DNA of 64,000 nucleotides, taken from NCBI GenBank assembly GCA_932521035.1, contig OW051497.1:8804001-8868000 (forward strand), written 5' to 3'. This document shows, in pieces, positions 26,103-47,240 of this stretch. Position numbers and translations under genes: made by a program. Below the pieces are notes generated by a model. The model was given only the letters and a program-made list of their open reading frames with translations. It did not search any database and was not told where the DNA came from. The DNA comes from Oscheius dolichura. Its lineage: Eukaryota; Nematoda; Chromadorea; Rhabditida; Rhabditidae. Position 1 is the stretch's first letter. Every line of letters starts with the position of its first letter.

Positions 26103-26108
26103 AATAAA
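26103..26108 (+). terminator. Poly(A) signal, lipase gene
   Basis: AATAAA 87 bases after the lipase stop codon. Confidence 0.6.
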
Positions 26109-26349
26109 CGTTTTTATTTGGAACAGTGAGAAATAACTTGAGGGCTAAAAGGGCACGGGACGTGTGAGAAAAACTGCAGCTTAGGACAAAGTGCTGACTG
26201 TACGCTACAGAAGTCAATTGCGGGAGCAACTGTACCATGGGATAAAAATTTTCATTTCTCCAAAATTGGAATAAAGCCATCCCATATTCTTGCCTCCAGG
26301 ACTTTCGGTACCATCTGGTTCTCCTCTAGCGCAAATTAGCCGCGGACCC

Positions 26350-26363
26350 GTATCCATGGTGAC
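26350..26363 (+). promoter_or_regulatory. X-box-like RFX/DAF-19 site
   Basis: GTATCCATGGTGAC fits the nematode ciliary X-box consensus GTHNYYATRRNAAC at 13 of 14 positions. It lies about 33 bases before the proposed TMEM237 start codon at 26396. DAF-19/RFX control of transition-zone genes through such boxes is well established in C. elegans. The combination of site and gene identity supports it; a chance match cannot be excluded. Confidence 0.6.
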
Positions 26364-26395
26364 GCAGGGTGGTCCACGCAATTCCTCTTTCTCAA

Positions 26396-28074
26396 ATGTC
26401 CTCAAATACTCGGGTTGTTTCTTCTAGACTTGCGGTAACCTTTATCCATTATTTCCTTTAAATTATTCCATTTTAGAGGCCACGTCCTCTGCCAACGCTT
26501 CGCCCCACGGGAGCAACCTTTGATATTTCAAAGGATGAAGACGATTCTAGTATTATACCGGCGGAACCGATCCCACCTCAGTTAGTCTAAGGATCAAAGA
26601 TTTACGAAAATATATATTTTAGGCATAATAAATCAGGATCTCAATCACAAAAAGATGCTATGGTCTCGCGACCAGAAGGATCAGCCAAGGTGATGATCAG
26701 CAACGATTTGGATTAACATTTGGAGATCGTTCTTTTAGGCGGATTTTGTAACAGAGGAAAGTAGTATATCAATACGAGATCTGCCCTCGATGAATACGAA
26801 CACACAAATAGAAGAAGCTAGCAGTATACCAATAGTAGGCAGATTTAAAATGAAGGCGAACAATTTTATAGGGCGACAGGGTTGACAGCTCACCGAGAGA
26901 GGTGGACGACGAGAAGGTTACTGCTTTATATGAAACCCTAAGAGTGAGATTTGGTTGTTTTCTTTCGAACCTTTTATTCAGAGAAGGACTAACGAATCAC
27001 TAAAGGATCGAGTAGCTATTACAGGAAATGATACATTATACTTTGAAAGACGAGGTAAGGAACTGAATTCTGTTTTTGATTATTTTAAGGTTATTTCGCC
27101 AAAAAGCATCGTAGCCAAATCAAAAAGCGATCACAAGACGTACTAGCATCGTTTGGAGTGAAGTACCGTGATGCCGGTGTTGCTTATGCTGTACAAAAAC
27201 AATTTCATAACTTTGCTCTAATAGTCCAAGGTATTGTACCGTACAGTACTTTTTAAATATCTCCTGTAGGTTATCTCTCTGGTCTATCGTTAGGAAAAGC
27301 CGTATTTGCCATCTACTTCGCCAACGAGGTAAACCCTTTCGAATATCTTCTTTTGATCGCCTCCAAAAGATTAAAGAACGTACTACTTTCACAAAAATGG
27401 AAACATTGTGGGGGAGGAAAACTTAATCTTTTTGGCGCAAAGAACAACAATTCCATTTTAGAAAATCCTTCAAGATGCATATCAACACATCAGTCTCCCT
27501 GTTCATGTCGCGTTTGTTGTGGCTTTTAGCATTGCGGCCGTAGCGGCATATGATCGGTTTTATGACTTAAAAATCCAAGTTACTGTGTTCTTTGTGATTG
27601 CAGGCTAGGGATTTACAACTTTTCCTGGAGGGGAATAGTCGGGACAATAAGTCATAGCGGCTTCCTGGGAGCAGTTCTGTGGACAGCTTCCCTGATATGC
27701 TCACTATTGTGTATGAGATTTGATGAACAATTATCCGTAAGGAAACGACCAGGCGCAGTTACATATTTCTCTAGGAGAACAAAGGATTCACTCCTGGTGA
27801 TCTCTTTTTTTGGCGAACGTGCTGTGTTGTACGAGCAGTGGCGGCGGGGGCCGCGTGGCTCCTGCTAGCATTGAAACCGGAAGGAGATGAACTCGCTGAC
27901 GCCATCCAAAGGTTTATTCCAAAATGAAAGGGCATACTTCTGTCTTGCACTTTTAGGTCAATTGAAAAAGAAGTGGAAAGCGAGAAGGCGCAGAAGGCAG
28001 CGTCTAGGAAGCGGTCGGCCACTGATCAACACGAGGGAGACACTGCTACAGTTCAGGAGCTTCATGCAAACTAG
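26396..28074 (+). CDS. jbts-14: TMEM237/JBTS-14 ciliary transition-zone protein
   Basis: Exons: 26396-26413, 26477-26580, 26623-26689, 26739-26834, 26872-26916, 26982-27054, 27090-27230, 27270-27328, 27462-27556, 27604-27736, 27775-27911, 27957-28074; about 361 residues. The N-terminal third is hydrophilic and begins with RPRPLPTLRP, like the conserved RPPRALPPVP of vertebrate TMEM237. Four hydrophobic segments follow. Landmarks are YAVQKQFHNFALIVQGYLSG, then FSIAAVAAYDR (vertebrate ALSTxSAFDR), and AAWLLLALKPEGDEL before an acidic and basic tail. TMEM237 is a tetraspan protein of the ciliary transition zone and a Joubert-syndrome gene; C. elegans JBTS-14 acts in sensory cilia. The first 18-nt exon is frame-compatible but has a weak donor (GTTGTT), so the start is the least certain point. 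AATAAA lies at 28091. Confidence 0.85.
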
Positions 28075-28090
28075 ATCATTGTGATTGGAC

Positions 28091-28096
28091 AATAAA
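28091..28096 (+). terminator. Poly(A) signal, TMEM237 gene
   Basis: AATAAA 17 bases after the stop codon at 28072-28074. Confidence 0.55.
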
Positions 28097-30223
28097 AATC
28101 TATCTCATCAAGTCTCGTTTACTGAATTTTTGGCCTATTTGGGTTGCCTGGGTTGTCTCCAGCAGCAAATGGTTACAGCTCCCCTTCTAAAATCTCTACC
28201 GGTTTGTCTCAGTATATATTATTGCCCCATTCGCATCCGAACAAACGTCTGCCTCTATCATATTAGTAGGAGTAATCGAGAGAGATACCTTCGGGAAAAA
28301 TACAAATTTGGTTAAGACGGATTAATTCATTGGCTGAAAGGATTAATTCAGTCAATTCAGTCTTCTTCCTACTGTCGGCCAGGTCGGTCGGTTTTTATTT
28401 CTCTCTTACTTTTTATTTAAACTAGCAGTTTATACTTCGTTTATCGGCTAAAAAAACTTTCGGAAGAGGGAAGGGTCGTAAGGATTGACCCCCGACGACC
28501 AGCACTACTGAGATATTGGAACAGTCCACGAGTCTTGAGTCGTCCCATTTCGCAGTGCCCGATCATATAGTAAAGTCTTTTGCTGTTTATGTTTTATTCA
28601 AATATTTAGACCTTACCTTCGGCGGTACTAAACCACATTCAACCCCTGGTTCCGTCTGATGCCACTCCCAGTTGCTGACACTTTCGATTAGCATCGATGC
28701 GATAGGGCTCTTTTATCTCTAGACTATCAATGGTTTCTATTGCACTACAAGAGTTGGCTCCAAATTGCGATAATGGAATTTTTCCTAATAGGATTAAAAC
28801 CTCAGAGGTAGCCACGATTAATAGGCTTAGACTTGTGGTACATCAAAGATAGCATTCGAGAATATTCATTTATTTGGGAAACCCCAACAATAAATACTTT
28901 TCATCAGATCGCCATTGTGATCCAAGTGTTCTTCTCGAATTCCTACGGTATTACAAAATTTGTGAGTGAAATCGGAATAATTTGTGGTGTGGAAGTAGTC
29001 CATTTTAATGTATGGATAACCTTTGATAAGGGTCCTACACATGTTGATACAAAAATATTCAATGCCCGATGGGAGGAAGGTAATAAAGTAGTCATCGTAT
29101 TCTTCCTCATGAGCTGAGAAAAAGGTCGTCACAGAGGAGGGGAGATTTGTAGGAAAGGGCAAATGCCCTTTGATAAGGAGCTGGCCATTGCGATCAACTG
29201 TTCCATCCTGAACTTTTCTCTAAAACGATACTAAAAGAAATGATGTTATGCTCACCAAAAATGTCTGAAGAATTGCGTCAATTTGTCCAGCAGCTAGAGG
29301 TTGATTTTCCATGTCATCAGATTAAATTCGAGGTCATGTAACTGGAGAAAACACTGAAAAGGTCTTTGAATATTACCAACTAAATTAAAACAAGGGATTC
29401 CAACAGAATACTCTCAGCGCGAACAAAGCCTTAAAATTTTAACAAGAAGGGCCAACAACTTGCTTCAGTAGGTTTCCTAAGCAAGCGGAAACGGAAGAGG
29501 AAATATGAAAGGAATCAAGCAGAGAGTGCCATATGCGGGTGAGATAATCATAAGGTAAGCAGGCTGGCTCAATTGTAGACATTCAAATAATCCGGGGTTG
29601 TAACCATGGCTCCCGAAGATTTTAATTGGTGTTACTACTGCCATTTGAAAGGAGGGAAGAAAGGAGATTAATTGGGTGAACGAATTGGGTAGTTGGGATT
29701 AAAAAACGAAGGAGAATATTGATGTCCAGGAGAGGAAAAAGACTTTCTGGTTGAAAGCGTAGGCTCGATTCATAATTTAGTGTTTTCTCTTGTTCACAAA
29801 AAGGCTGAATGGGGACTAAAACTTCCTCATTTGTATTCCGTGACTGTATCCATCTTGTCCGCGTCGTATTGTCAGACATCACGGCTTGTCGTCTTCTACA
29901 ATATGTCGGAGGCAAAAGGACACTCCGTGAACTCAGTTTTCAGGATGTGAACCAGGAAGAAAGTAAGATTAAAATGCACGTGAGTTTAAGGTATTGACCG
30001 CGGTTAATTTTAACCCTTCTGTTCTTCAACTGGACTCTTTCACGACTACGAACACTGTTCCTGACCCTACACATTGTTCCGTGTAAGCAAACGGTAACCC
30101 TCAACCGATAAACGAGCATGCTATCATGTAGTCCTTTCTGTTTCCCCGCGAACTTTTCCTCTTTTCATTCAAAGGACAAACCCCAGTCTGCCTTGTCCAG
30201 GAGAGATAAGCAGTGCCCTGGGG
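28097..30223. other. Intergenic, no gene seen
   Basis: About 2.1 kb. Overlapping open frames of 94 and 98 codons on opposite strands at 28833-29162 show no known family and no compatible exons. The part next to the carboxypeptidase gene includes AGATAAG at 30204-30210, a GATA-factor-type site often found near nematode gut genes. It is only about 14 bases before the ATG and may lie in the leader. Confidence 0.4.
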
Positions 30224-38995
<8,772 letters not shown>

Positions 38996-39015
38996 TTTAA
39001 ATTGTTATAAATTAT

Positions 39016-39021
39016 AATAAA
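39016..39021 (+). terminator. Poly(A) signal, carboxypeptidase gene
   Basis: AATAAA 20 bases after the stop codon at 38993-38995. Confidence 0.6.
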
Positions 39022-42000
39022 ATATATTACTATCTACGGTTTACTATTCTGTGTAGGGATAGATTAATTAAAGCAAGCATTTACTTGAACGAGGGATTAC
39101 GTGACAAGAGTTCAAAATCAGTCCTCCGGGGAGCTATCTGTGACTCTCTATTTTCAATTCACTGCAACCACTGGGATTGTTGCACTTCCTAGTTTGGTTT
39201 CTCGCTTATTTTTACGTAACAAATCTTGTTTGGTCTTGGTTCCAATCGTTTTGCCCCTCTGGTGCTCATTTGGGAGAATGTTTCCCAACTGATCTTGTTC
39301 TCTTATGTGTGTAGCTGTCTATATGGCAAATGTAAGCCGGGTTAAGATTAGAAACAATAGCAATTTTCTTTGTAAATGTAACGAAAACATCCTCCCGTTT
39401 TTATCAATTAGGACGCAATCCACCTCCTCTTTTTTTTCTTTCCCTTGGAACACTCCCAGCCGATAAAAGGATCCACATATCTGGAGGTCTCAAATTGCAC
39501 TTTTGAAAATATGGCAGGACAGGGGGCTAAAAGAGGACCCCAAAGTCAAAAAGACTCACTTCTTTCTCTATATATTGATGAAGTTTTCTCGTGGGAACGC
39601 TAGAGGGCGATCTCGATTTTCGGCAGGAGGCACTTCCTAAGGGGAGACGTTAATCACCGCGCGACATTTAGTGCTGAAAATTATTCAGACCACACATTTT
39701 GAGCTTTCTCTTTTGAGCCCAATGACTACTTTCGTTCTCTTGCTTCTCATTTTCCTCCTTATAGCGGTTATGACTCCAGTTCTCCTCATCTTTGAGATTT
39801 CCAAACCCTCTCTTCTTTGAAAAAAGCCTTCCTATTATCATCATTTTAATAGGCGAGATCAATGTGGGTCGTCTATTTCCCCGTGGAAGGTGCTTTATTG
39901 TGGGTGGGCATTTTTCAAATGACTCTCATTATAAATACAGCATTGCTCGTTAATCTAAAGCCTGTTTTGCTCCCTTTAAGAGGCTTGTGCATTTCTTTAA
40001 ATATCCTTCCTTTTTTAATCCAGATAAACAAAAACGGTCTCCTATTTCATTTATTGACAGGTGTTGGTCCTCTTCTATGATCCCTCTCTGCACTGGAGGT
40101 GATAGATGAACAGCCGAGGTGCTGATTAATTGTTCTGCACTGTGTCCTAGCCGGAAATATCCACACAATGATAAAAAGAACAATTTAAAACAGAAACCGG
40201 AAGCTAATTATTGGTTTTAATGAAAACGTTAAATTTACGCCCGTTAAGGGCACTGAAAAACACGGCGAAGAACGCCGTCGGGTGTTCACTTTTTTTCATT
40301 ACGTTTTTTGGAGAACAGACCCGTTAACTCAATCCAAGCTCCTAAGAACATTAGGTTATTGTTGTTTTGTCTAAGAGCTTCTTGAATACGGTGCTTCCCA
40401 CGCAAATTCTCACGCAAAATTTAAATTTTAGGTTAATCTACTCTCTCTCACGGCGAATTATCTGCCGTCATTTTATACTAGTAGTAGAGTAACCTCTATT
40501 AAACCCCTTTACGTCATAAATAGTCTTAATAGATGTTGTAACTTTGATATACAAGCTCAGCTATTCATGCAAATCTGGGTGCTTATCTTCCAGCAACGGT
40601 AAAATGATCAAAAGACCTGTTACTAATCTTGAAATGACTTCGACACCCTAAAACTTTTGACGTTAAAAGAATTTTTGGAAGAACTCTAGTTTTTGGATTT
40701 CTTTTATCTTCTCTGAATGTATATTAGAACTGTTATTTTTTAAATCATTCATCTAGCGGGGTTTTGAGCCACACTTGGTGTCCTGTAGGATTTCTATGTT
40801 GACAGTCTTTCCAACCTTTACAGTAGCATTCAGGGGCAAAATGCTATGTTCAGATCTTTTACAGCACTTCTCAATGACATGAGCTGCTGGTTTTTTCAGA
40901 GCTCATCTCCAGTTACGTACGCCCTTCTCGAGTTCCAGAACACGAACACTTCCTTTCCGTTCAAATTCCTCTCATAATCCCTTGTCCTCGTTCCCTATGT
41001 TTTCCTTCTCTTGTGAATGTTGCACGTACCCTACCGTCTCCCAGCTTAACTCCCTCTTTTGGTTGAATGCACCTCTTGCAATAACCTGTTTCAGATCCCC
41101 CACTGGTATGAAATAGCACAAGGAACTAATAAGACGAACAAGAGTAAGTGATCCAGTTCAAGCCGTGATTATTTTATGTCGAAATGCATGAGATGAGTTC
41201 AAGATGGGCTGCTAGCACGCAACGCTTGTGTCACTCTTATCAAAGACCACATGGGAATCAGACGTGTTGGTCCTTTCCTTTTTTGGAAATAGGAGAGAGA
41301 GAGAGGGGAGAGTTAGTGAAGAGTGCGAATAATTGACACCAAAATAGGAGCGAACTCTCTACCACTCTCCCACCCTGCGCAACAGCAGCTGCCCTTTGGA
41401 ATTGGTCCCTTTCCCCCTCGTCTTCCTCCTAATTTTGGACCATTTTTTCTGGCTGGCGAAAATAGACCACCCGTTTGATTTTGGTTTTTGTTCCAGAGGA
41501 GAAGTTCCCCTCTTACTCAATCGCCGCTTTCCTCGGACCTCGTTATCAAAGACCCCACCACACGCAAAATAGTCGCAACTCTTCGCCCCGACCTCCTCTA
41601 AAATCCGCCATTGTCTTCGGGAAAATTACTTTGCCATTTGTTACGAATTGTTCTTATTTCGTGTGTCGCGGCGTTTTTATCCATTAAGCCGTATGCCCAT
41701 CCTCGTCTCATACAGCCTCCCTTAATGGTAGGCCCTTATGTCAAAAAAGACTCGAGCTAACCAGGTTAGAGAGTGTGAAGTAGGGGTGGTGCTGGGGGAG
41801 AGCTCCGCAACTCCGGAGTCTCACTTCCGAGAATCCTCTCATTAGTCAGAAATTGGAGGGATCCCCTCCCCTCTTCTTTTATCCTTTTGACCAACACACT
41901 TTGTATTTGCTCCACTATTTTTGATTGCTCTGGTCCCTTGGTCCTTTCCTCTCCCCTCTTTCACTAGCGATAAAGAGATCACGGAAGCTCAGAAGTGACA

Positions 42001-43256
42001 CGGCCGCGCATAAAATGAGCCAAATGGTCATCCCGTCTACTTTTCTTTTAATTGGTAAACAAAAAGCAGTTTTGAAGAAGAAACGAAGCTTTGACGGCGT
42101 CAGTTAGGAGAGGCCGGCCGCCCTCAGAGACGTCAAATCGTGAAAACATGGCATTGTTGATTGTACATTTAAATTGTGGCAGTTCCTAATGACTTTTCCG
42201 TGGTTCCGCCTTCCTCCTCCTAACACCCGTCGTCTAGTATACTCTACAGGGTACAGAGACACCCTCCCCCTCCAGTCTAAAACTAATCAAGCGCAATGAG
42301 CAGTGCGTATCGTTTCTTTCAATTTTTTTCGCTTGAATACCAATGAATTCCGGGGACTCCCTCTGGCGAAGATTAGTTATAGATGAAGTTCTCTTGTATC
42401 TTATCCTTCTTTGATTTCTGAGGAAAGAAGTAAGTGCATTTGCTGCTCTTTGCTGTTTATTCAAACTTCTTTACTCTAAAATACTAGTCCGAGATTGTTT
42501 AAAACCTCCTTCGATAATCTCTAATGGGTTGTATCCTCTTTAGCAAAAGATCCCCTGCTTTAAAAGTGGCATCATGCAGCAATCCTCCTAGATTCCTGAA
42601 AGTTTCTTTAAAGAAACCGGCGGGTTTCGTACACTGATCCCGAAATTATTGCTTGTTCGCAGTTAATATCCGTCCAGTTGTTAAACACGCGTCATTTGCG
42701 ACCAATGTTCGACTGCCTTGTTCCCTAACAGTTCTTCTAAAATGTATAGCAATTCCTTTTCTTATCCGCTAAAGTGCAAGATCTTTTGAAAGCAGATGAA
42801 CCCTAACAAGGTCCAGCTTGCATGACGTTTACCAGCTATTACTTCTACGTGGGCCGCTATAAAAAATTCGCAGAAGTGATCAATTGACCCCGGAAACCCA
42901 CTCGACTTACAGTGTAGTATCATTGATGATGTGTCTGGTCCGGAAGAAGAGGCGGAGCAATCTGATCTAATGCTCCAACGAGGGCGGTGATCGGCCGATT
43001 TTTCTTTCCCCACAACACGTGTTGCACTGTTTATTAAAGCCTGGTCCATATGGCCACCGTAGGTGTTTAGTCTGTCCTCTCTTAAAAGCATGCTTCTTGG
43101 TGTGTGCCAGCTCATCCCCAATCAAAATCTGAACCCTCCCACAGGCCGCCCTGCAGGGCCTACCTTTTCCCAGACTTAATGGGTTCTCTTCGAAGAGGGA
43201 TTTTTTCCTTCCTGTGCCTTTTTCCCTAAACAAAGCTATTTCTGTTATATTTTTAG
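39022..43256. other. Large gene-poor interval
   Basis: About 4.2 kb with no recognisable coding exons. It contains a purine-rich GAGAGAGA run near 41291-41310 and pyrimidine-rich tracts. Overlapping minus-strand frames at 42762-43377 have no family resemblance and run across the first exon of the downstream receptor. The right end should hold the promoter and any missing 5' exon of that receptor. Confidence 0.4.
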
Positions 43257-45484
43257 TGGATGAAGCCTTGGAGGAAGTGGAATACGCGATGACCGTCATA
43301 TATCCCGAAGGATGTGAATCTTCTCCGTCACTAGATAGGCTTACCGAGAACGGCATCATTGAATTTATCAATTTCACGGGCTGTCTGCCACAGGTAGGTC
43401 ATAAACGACTATTTATAACCAACTGATCATTTTCCAGTGCGGAGTATGTGAACACAATTTGAAGGAGCAGCATTATGTCATGTACAATCTGATCCTGAGT
43501 GGAATTATTCTTCCCTTGATCGGATTTTTGGGCCTCATTGGGAATGGTTTATCCGCTTTCGTCTATAGCCGACCCGGTAAGTGATGACTATTCATTTCGC
43601 TGTTATTCTTGGATCCCCTGGGTTATAAATCTCTCTTCCTGGCGTGATCGTGATGGATGTTCGAATCCTTTTCTATGACCTCAGCTGTTACTTTAAAACC
43701 AATCTTGTTTCACCACAGTCCACGAGAGGGAGAAAAAAACAGAGAACAAAGCTTTTTGCGCGTTCCTTCCACATATCCCAAGAGAATTAGATCCGGCAGA
43801 GACATAACTTCGTTTATCATTGGTGTGACAAGCCAAGACTGGAATAGAGACAAATAATGACAACACCGAGACAAATCGAGGGATGTTCCTGTTCTTTTTC
43901 AGAGATGAGGTGCTCCACCAATACTTACCTGTGTTGTCTGGGCTGCTCGGACAGTGCCGTCATCTTCACTGGTATTTTTCTGTTCTTCGTCGAAAGCGTG
44001 AGAAAATTCTCCCTAAATCTGACAAGACTCTTCGGGGTAAGAAAATCCGTTCTCACCTCTTGAAATGCAAAACACTTCAGATCCTCTCTCCGGTCGTATA
44101 TCCGATGGGAATGACTGCTCAGACATGTTCTGTTTATTTCACAATCTTTGCGGGAGCAGACTGTTTTGTTCAGGTCAGTCAAGGCGAAAGAAAGAAAGAA
44201 GAACGCCATTTGTTTGAAAAGGCGACAGGGGCATCTGTATCTGTTTAGCAAAAAGGACATTGCCGAGGATAATGACTTTAAAATAACGCGACCAAAGACA
44301 ATTCATCTTCAGGTCTGTCTGCCGGAACCGGCAAAGAGATTTATGAACAAACCGAAAGTTCTAATGGGATCCATTCTCTTCGTTATCTGTTTTTCTATAA
44401 TCTACAATATTCCGCATTGTTTTGAGGTAAGGGGATTCGATCGACAAGTGGAGAACACAATTTTCAGGCAATAGTCATAGACTGCTATCATGAGGGCTTT
44501 GGAGGGAAGTCTTGGGAAGTCTGTCCAGAGCCCATGAGGTTTAATGAACTGTACCAGACAGTCTATTATAAATACATGTACGCCGTCTTCTTGGCCGTCG
44601 GACCTCTTATAATTCTTGTTGTTTTGAATACTTTTATCATTGGTGAGTACATCCTTTTCTTGATCTAGAATCTCCTGACAAATTAGCACAAATTATTTTG
44701 CTTGTTTCCATTAAAAAACTGGGATTTTGGCACAATGGTCTCGGAACAACTGTGCTTCTTAGAGTACTAGTCTTTGGGGTAGATGGAAAAATGTTGAACA
44801 AGTTCATTACATGATCGTTAGAAAATCAAGGGGCCTAGCTCTCATAACTAAGCAAAAGTGCCCCCTAGATGGCCTTTTTTCCAAGCACTACGTAAACTTC
44901 GAGTGAACTTCTTCTTCCTCCTTTAACAGTCAACAACAACGTTTACTTCCTCTGCTTTTCCTTTAAAAACATCCCCAGGAAAAATCTAAAACATCGTCTT
45001 TCAGGAGCTTCAATTTTTGGAACGGGTGGAGGAAGTGCAGGTGATACCATTTCACTGGTCAGTTCCCTTCTCTTCCTATTAATCAGAGAATATTAAGATC
45101 CTTGTGGTGCTGTTATTTATTGCTTGTAATGTGGCTGCTCTTCTCCTAAACACATTCGAAGGTCATATAGAAGAATTAATAGGGAACAAAATCAACTACA
45201 TCGTGGATTTATCCAATCTTCTGGTCGTCTTTAATTCCAGGTAGCATTTCTCAAACAAAATAATGGAATAATGCGATTTCAGTTTCAACTTCGTGATATA
45301 TTTCACATTCTCCCCGAGTTTTTCGGCCACAATGAAGAAATACTTCAGTAACAGAGGTGTCAAAGCCGAATGCGTTGGTCCTGGGCCTCCTGTTCTTATC
45401 TCCGAAAAGAATGGTCGTTCCAAGCTGTGTAAGGACACATTAGGACGCCTGCTTACCGCCAGCCAACCCGAGGTGCTCATTTGA
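43257..45484 (+). CDS. Second peptide GPCR, FMRFamide-receptor-like
   Basis: Exons: 43257-43393 (5' end open), 43438-43576, 43903-44036, 44081-44173, 44313-44426, 44468-44642, 45005-45057, 45098-45240, 45283-45484; about 396 residues before any missing start exon. Exon 2 holds TM1 with LIGNGLSAFVY. Exon 3 begins MRCSTNTYLCCLGCSDSAV (TM2), exon 4 holds TM3, exon 5 TM4, exon 6 TM5, exon 8 TM6 and NLLVVFNSS, and exon 9 finishes TM7 (NFVIYFTFS). The DRY region is poorly kept (ADCFVQVCLPEPAKRF), unlike the receptor at 18976. It is a class-A peptide receptor, probably for an RFamide-like ligand. The start could be an ATG at 43179 spliced with phase 1 after four bases (weak GTTCTC donor), or the internal ATG at about 43287. 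AATAAA lies at 45687. Confidence 0.82.
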
Positions 45485-46265
45485 GGTAAGCAAAAAACCT
45501 CTAGGGAGTGTAAATTGGGTTCTCGCGAGTACTTAGGATTCTTTTATTTGCAAGTTGGGGTCAGAAGGGCTGTCTGGGAGATCCTAAGAAAACAGGAAAC
45601 CTAAAAACGAGACATCTTTCAGAATAGAAGAGCTTATTCGAATCTCAGCAACAACATTGTGATATTCAGCATACTTGTTATCAATGAATAAAATTTTATC
45701 ATGGAGGTGTCCCTCGAGAGCCCCTCGATCTCTTTCTCCTTTGTTCCCACTGTTTACGACCATGGGACGTTAGGCCACGTCTATGTGACGTCGACGTGAA
45801 GTCCCTGTATAATACAAGCTGTATTCCGCCTCGGCTCGTCTTGCAAGGCTGGGCGGAATGGCAATTTTATGGAATATGGAATGGAATAAAAACGCCAAAA
45901 AAAAAAATTTAAAAAAAATTTTTTGTAAATTTAAACATAGCAATAAAGCCAGGTTGCTAAAAAAGCTATAAACATCTTAATCTTAAACGTCGTTTTTCTA
46001 TAACAGTGTTGCTGCCCCTTCTTTTACTTTGCTTCAAATTAGTTCAATTCAAACTCAAAAACGAACGCACATTTTAAGAAGCGACAGTGAATCTTCGCTT
46101 TCCTTTATACGAAAGCGAATTTACGCATCGATCTCATAGTGACATCCTCCTTTTCAACTCAAGTAAAAAATGTTTCCTCTACTTGAAGTTCCTCGTGTTA
46201 ATCTAGAAGAAATAATTTCAAAGGCTCGTGCTTTTTTCTTCTTTTCTAATCATAACCATTCTTAG
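45485..46265. other. Short intergenic interval with A-rich tract
   Basis: Contains the AATAAA at 45687-45692 of the upstream receptor. An A- and T-rich stretch lies at about 45885-45935, directly after GGAATAAAAACGCC, which resembles the poly(A) end of a retroposed copy. No ORF of note was seen. A possible 18-nt first exon of the next gene (ATG at 46170) lies here. Confidence 0.35.
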
Positions 46266-47240
46266 TGTCAGTGGAAAAGTTATGCCCGACTGCAACAGAC
46301 TTGCCGGATTGTAAATGAATTTATTCGTGCGAGTCCAAATATAAAAGTCTCTGAGGACAGAGACAGCTGGTGTATTAAATGGCTAAAAGATAGTAGAGGA
46401 TATTATTCCCCGGTTGTGTACATCGCCTCTGTTCCAGAATATATAGATGCGGAGAGCATCTATGGAATTCGCCTCGAGGTTCTTGACTTCCCACAGGGTA
46501 AGTGGACCTTCTCTATTCTTTTTAAAATCAATATTCAGAATGGGATCCGGAAAGTTCTAGAAGCTTCTACGAAAATGTGGTTAAATACCGTATTACGTGC
46601 GGTTTCCTGTTTGTGTTAAACTGCCAAAATTTTTCGCCGGAAATAGCTGAAGACTTATTTAAAGCCTTAAAGCCTCTACGGATAAATTTAGTCCCCATTA
46701 ATACATACATGTTTGAAGCGATTTTGGGTACAACCACACTGGTCAGCTTGGCATTCATATTGAACATTTGTTTAGAATGACGTGACTGTAGCATTGCCGG
46801 AGCCGGAGAATGCAGTGGATGTTGCTAATAAGCTATTTGGTAAATTTCCAAAAGTGTTAGTGGCTGTGTCGAGTATGGACACGACTAACCCAGGCGTGGC
46901 GTCTCCCCCGTTTCATCCCTTCTGGCAAGCAATAATAGAGGTAAAAGGAGAAAAATAACAGAAAACACCTGCCTTTGTTCAGACGGTACGTTGCCAGTCG
47001 ATTCTTGGCGAATGTTCATTCAAGCTCGAATATTATTGCAAGAAAATGAATCTGCCTTCTCAGGGTGAAATGATTAGAGAATATGGCCACCTCTCGCCTT
47101 CGATACAAATGGGACCCCTGAGATCGGTTAAGATGGACTTCACTGATCGCGGGGTCTACATATGTAAGACGATTATTGTGGAAACCGCAGCGGTCTTATT
47201 TTATGAAAAAAAAGTGGAGAATGATATGAACAACTGTTAA
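46266..47240 (+). CDS. Hypothetical protein, no family recognised
   Basis: Exons: 46266-46497, 46539-46741, 46776-46940, 46983-47240. Phases match over all four, giving 285 residues plus an unresolved start. The introns are 34-42 bases with normal borders, which is what makes it a credible gene. I recognise no domain. The protein is mixed alpha/beta in feel, Cys-containing, without a signal peptide or obvious membrane helix. A phase-compatible 18-nt exon starting with ATG at 46170 (MFPLLE) is possible but has a weak GTTCCT donor. It may be a nematode-specific or fast-evolving protein. The function is unknown. Confidence 0.6.

Noticed and set aside
26356-26413. ATG at 26356 as TMEM237 start
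   Set aside because: It lies inside the X-box-like motif, and the natural donor at 26414 would leave the wrong phase.
28833-29162. Overlapping 94- and 98-codon frames
   Set aside because: Sense and antisense both open, neither with a family match or splice context.
42762-43377. Minus-strand frames of 119 and 136 codons
   Set aside because: Antisense to, and shadows of, the first exon of the second peptide receptor.
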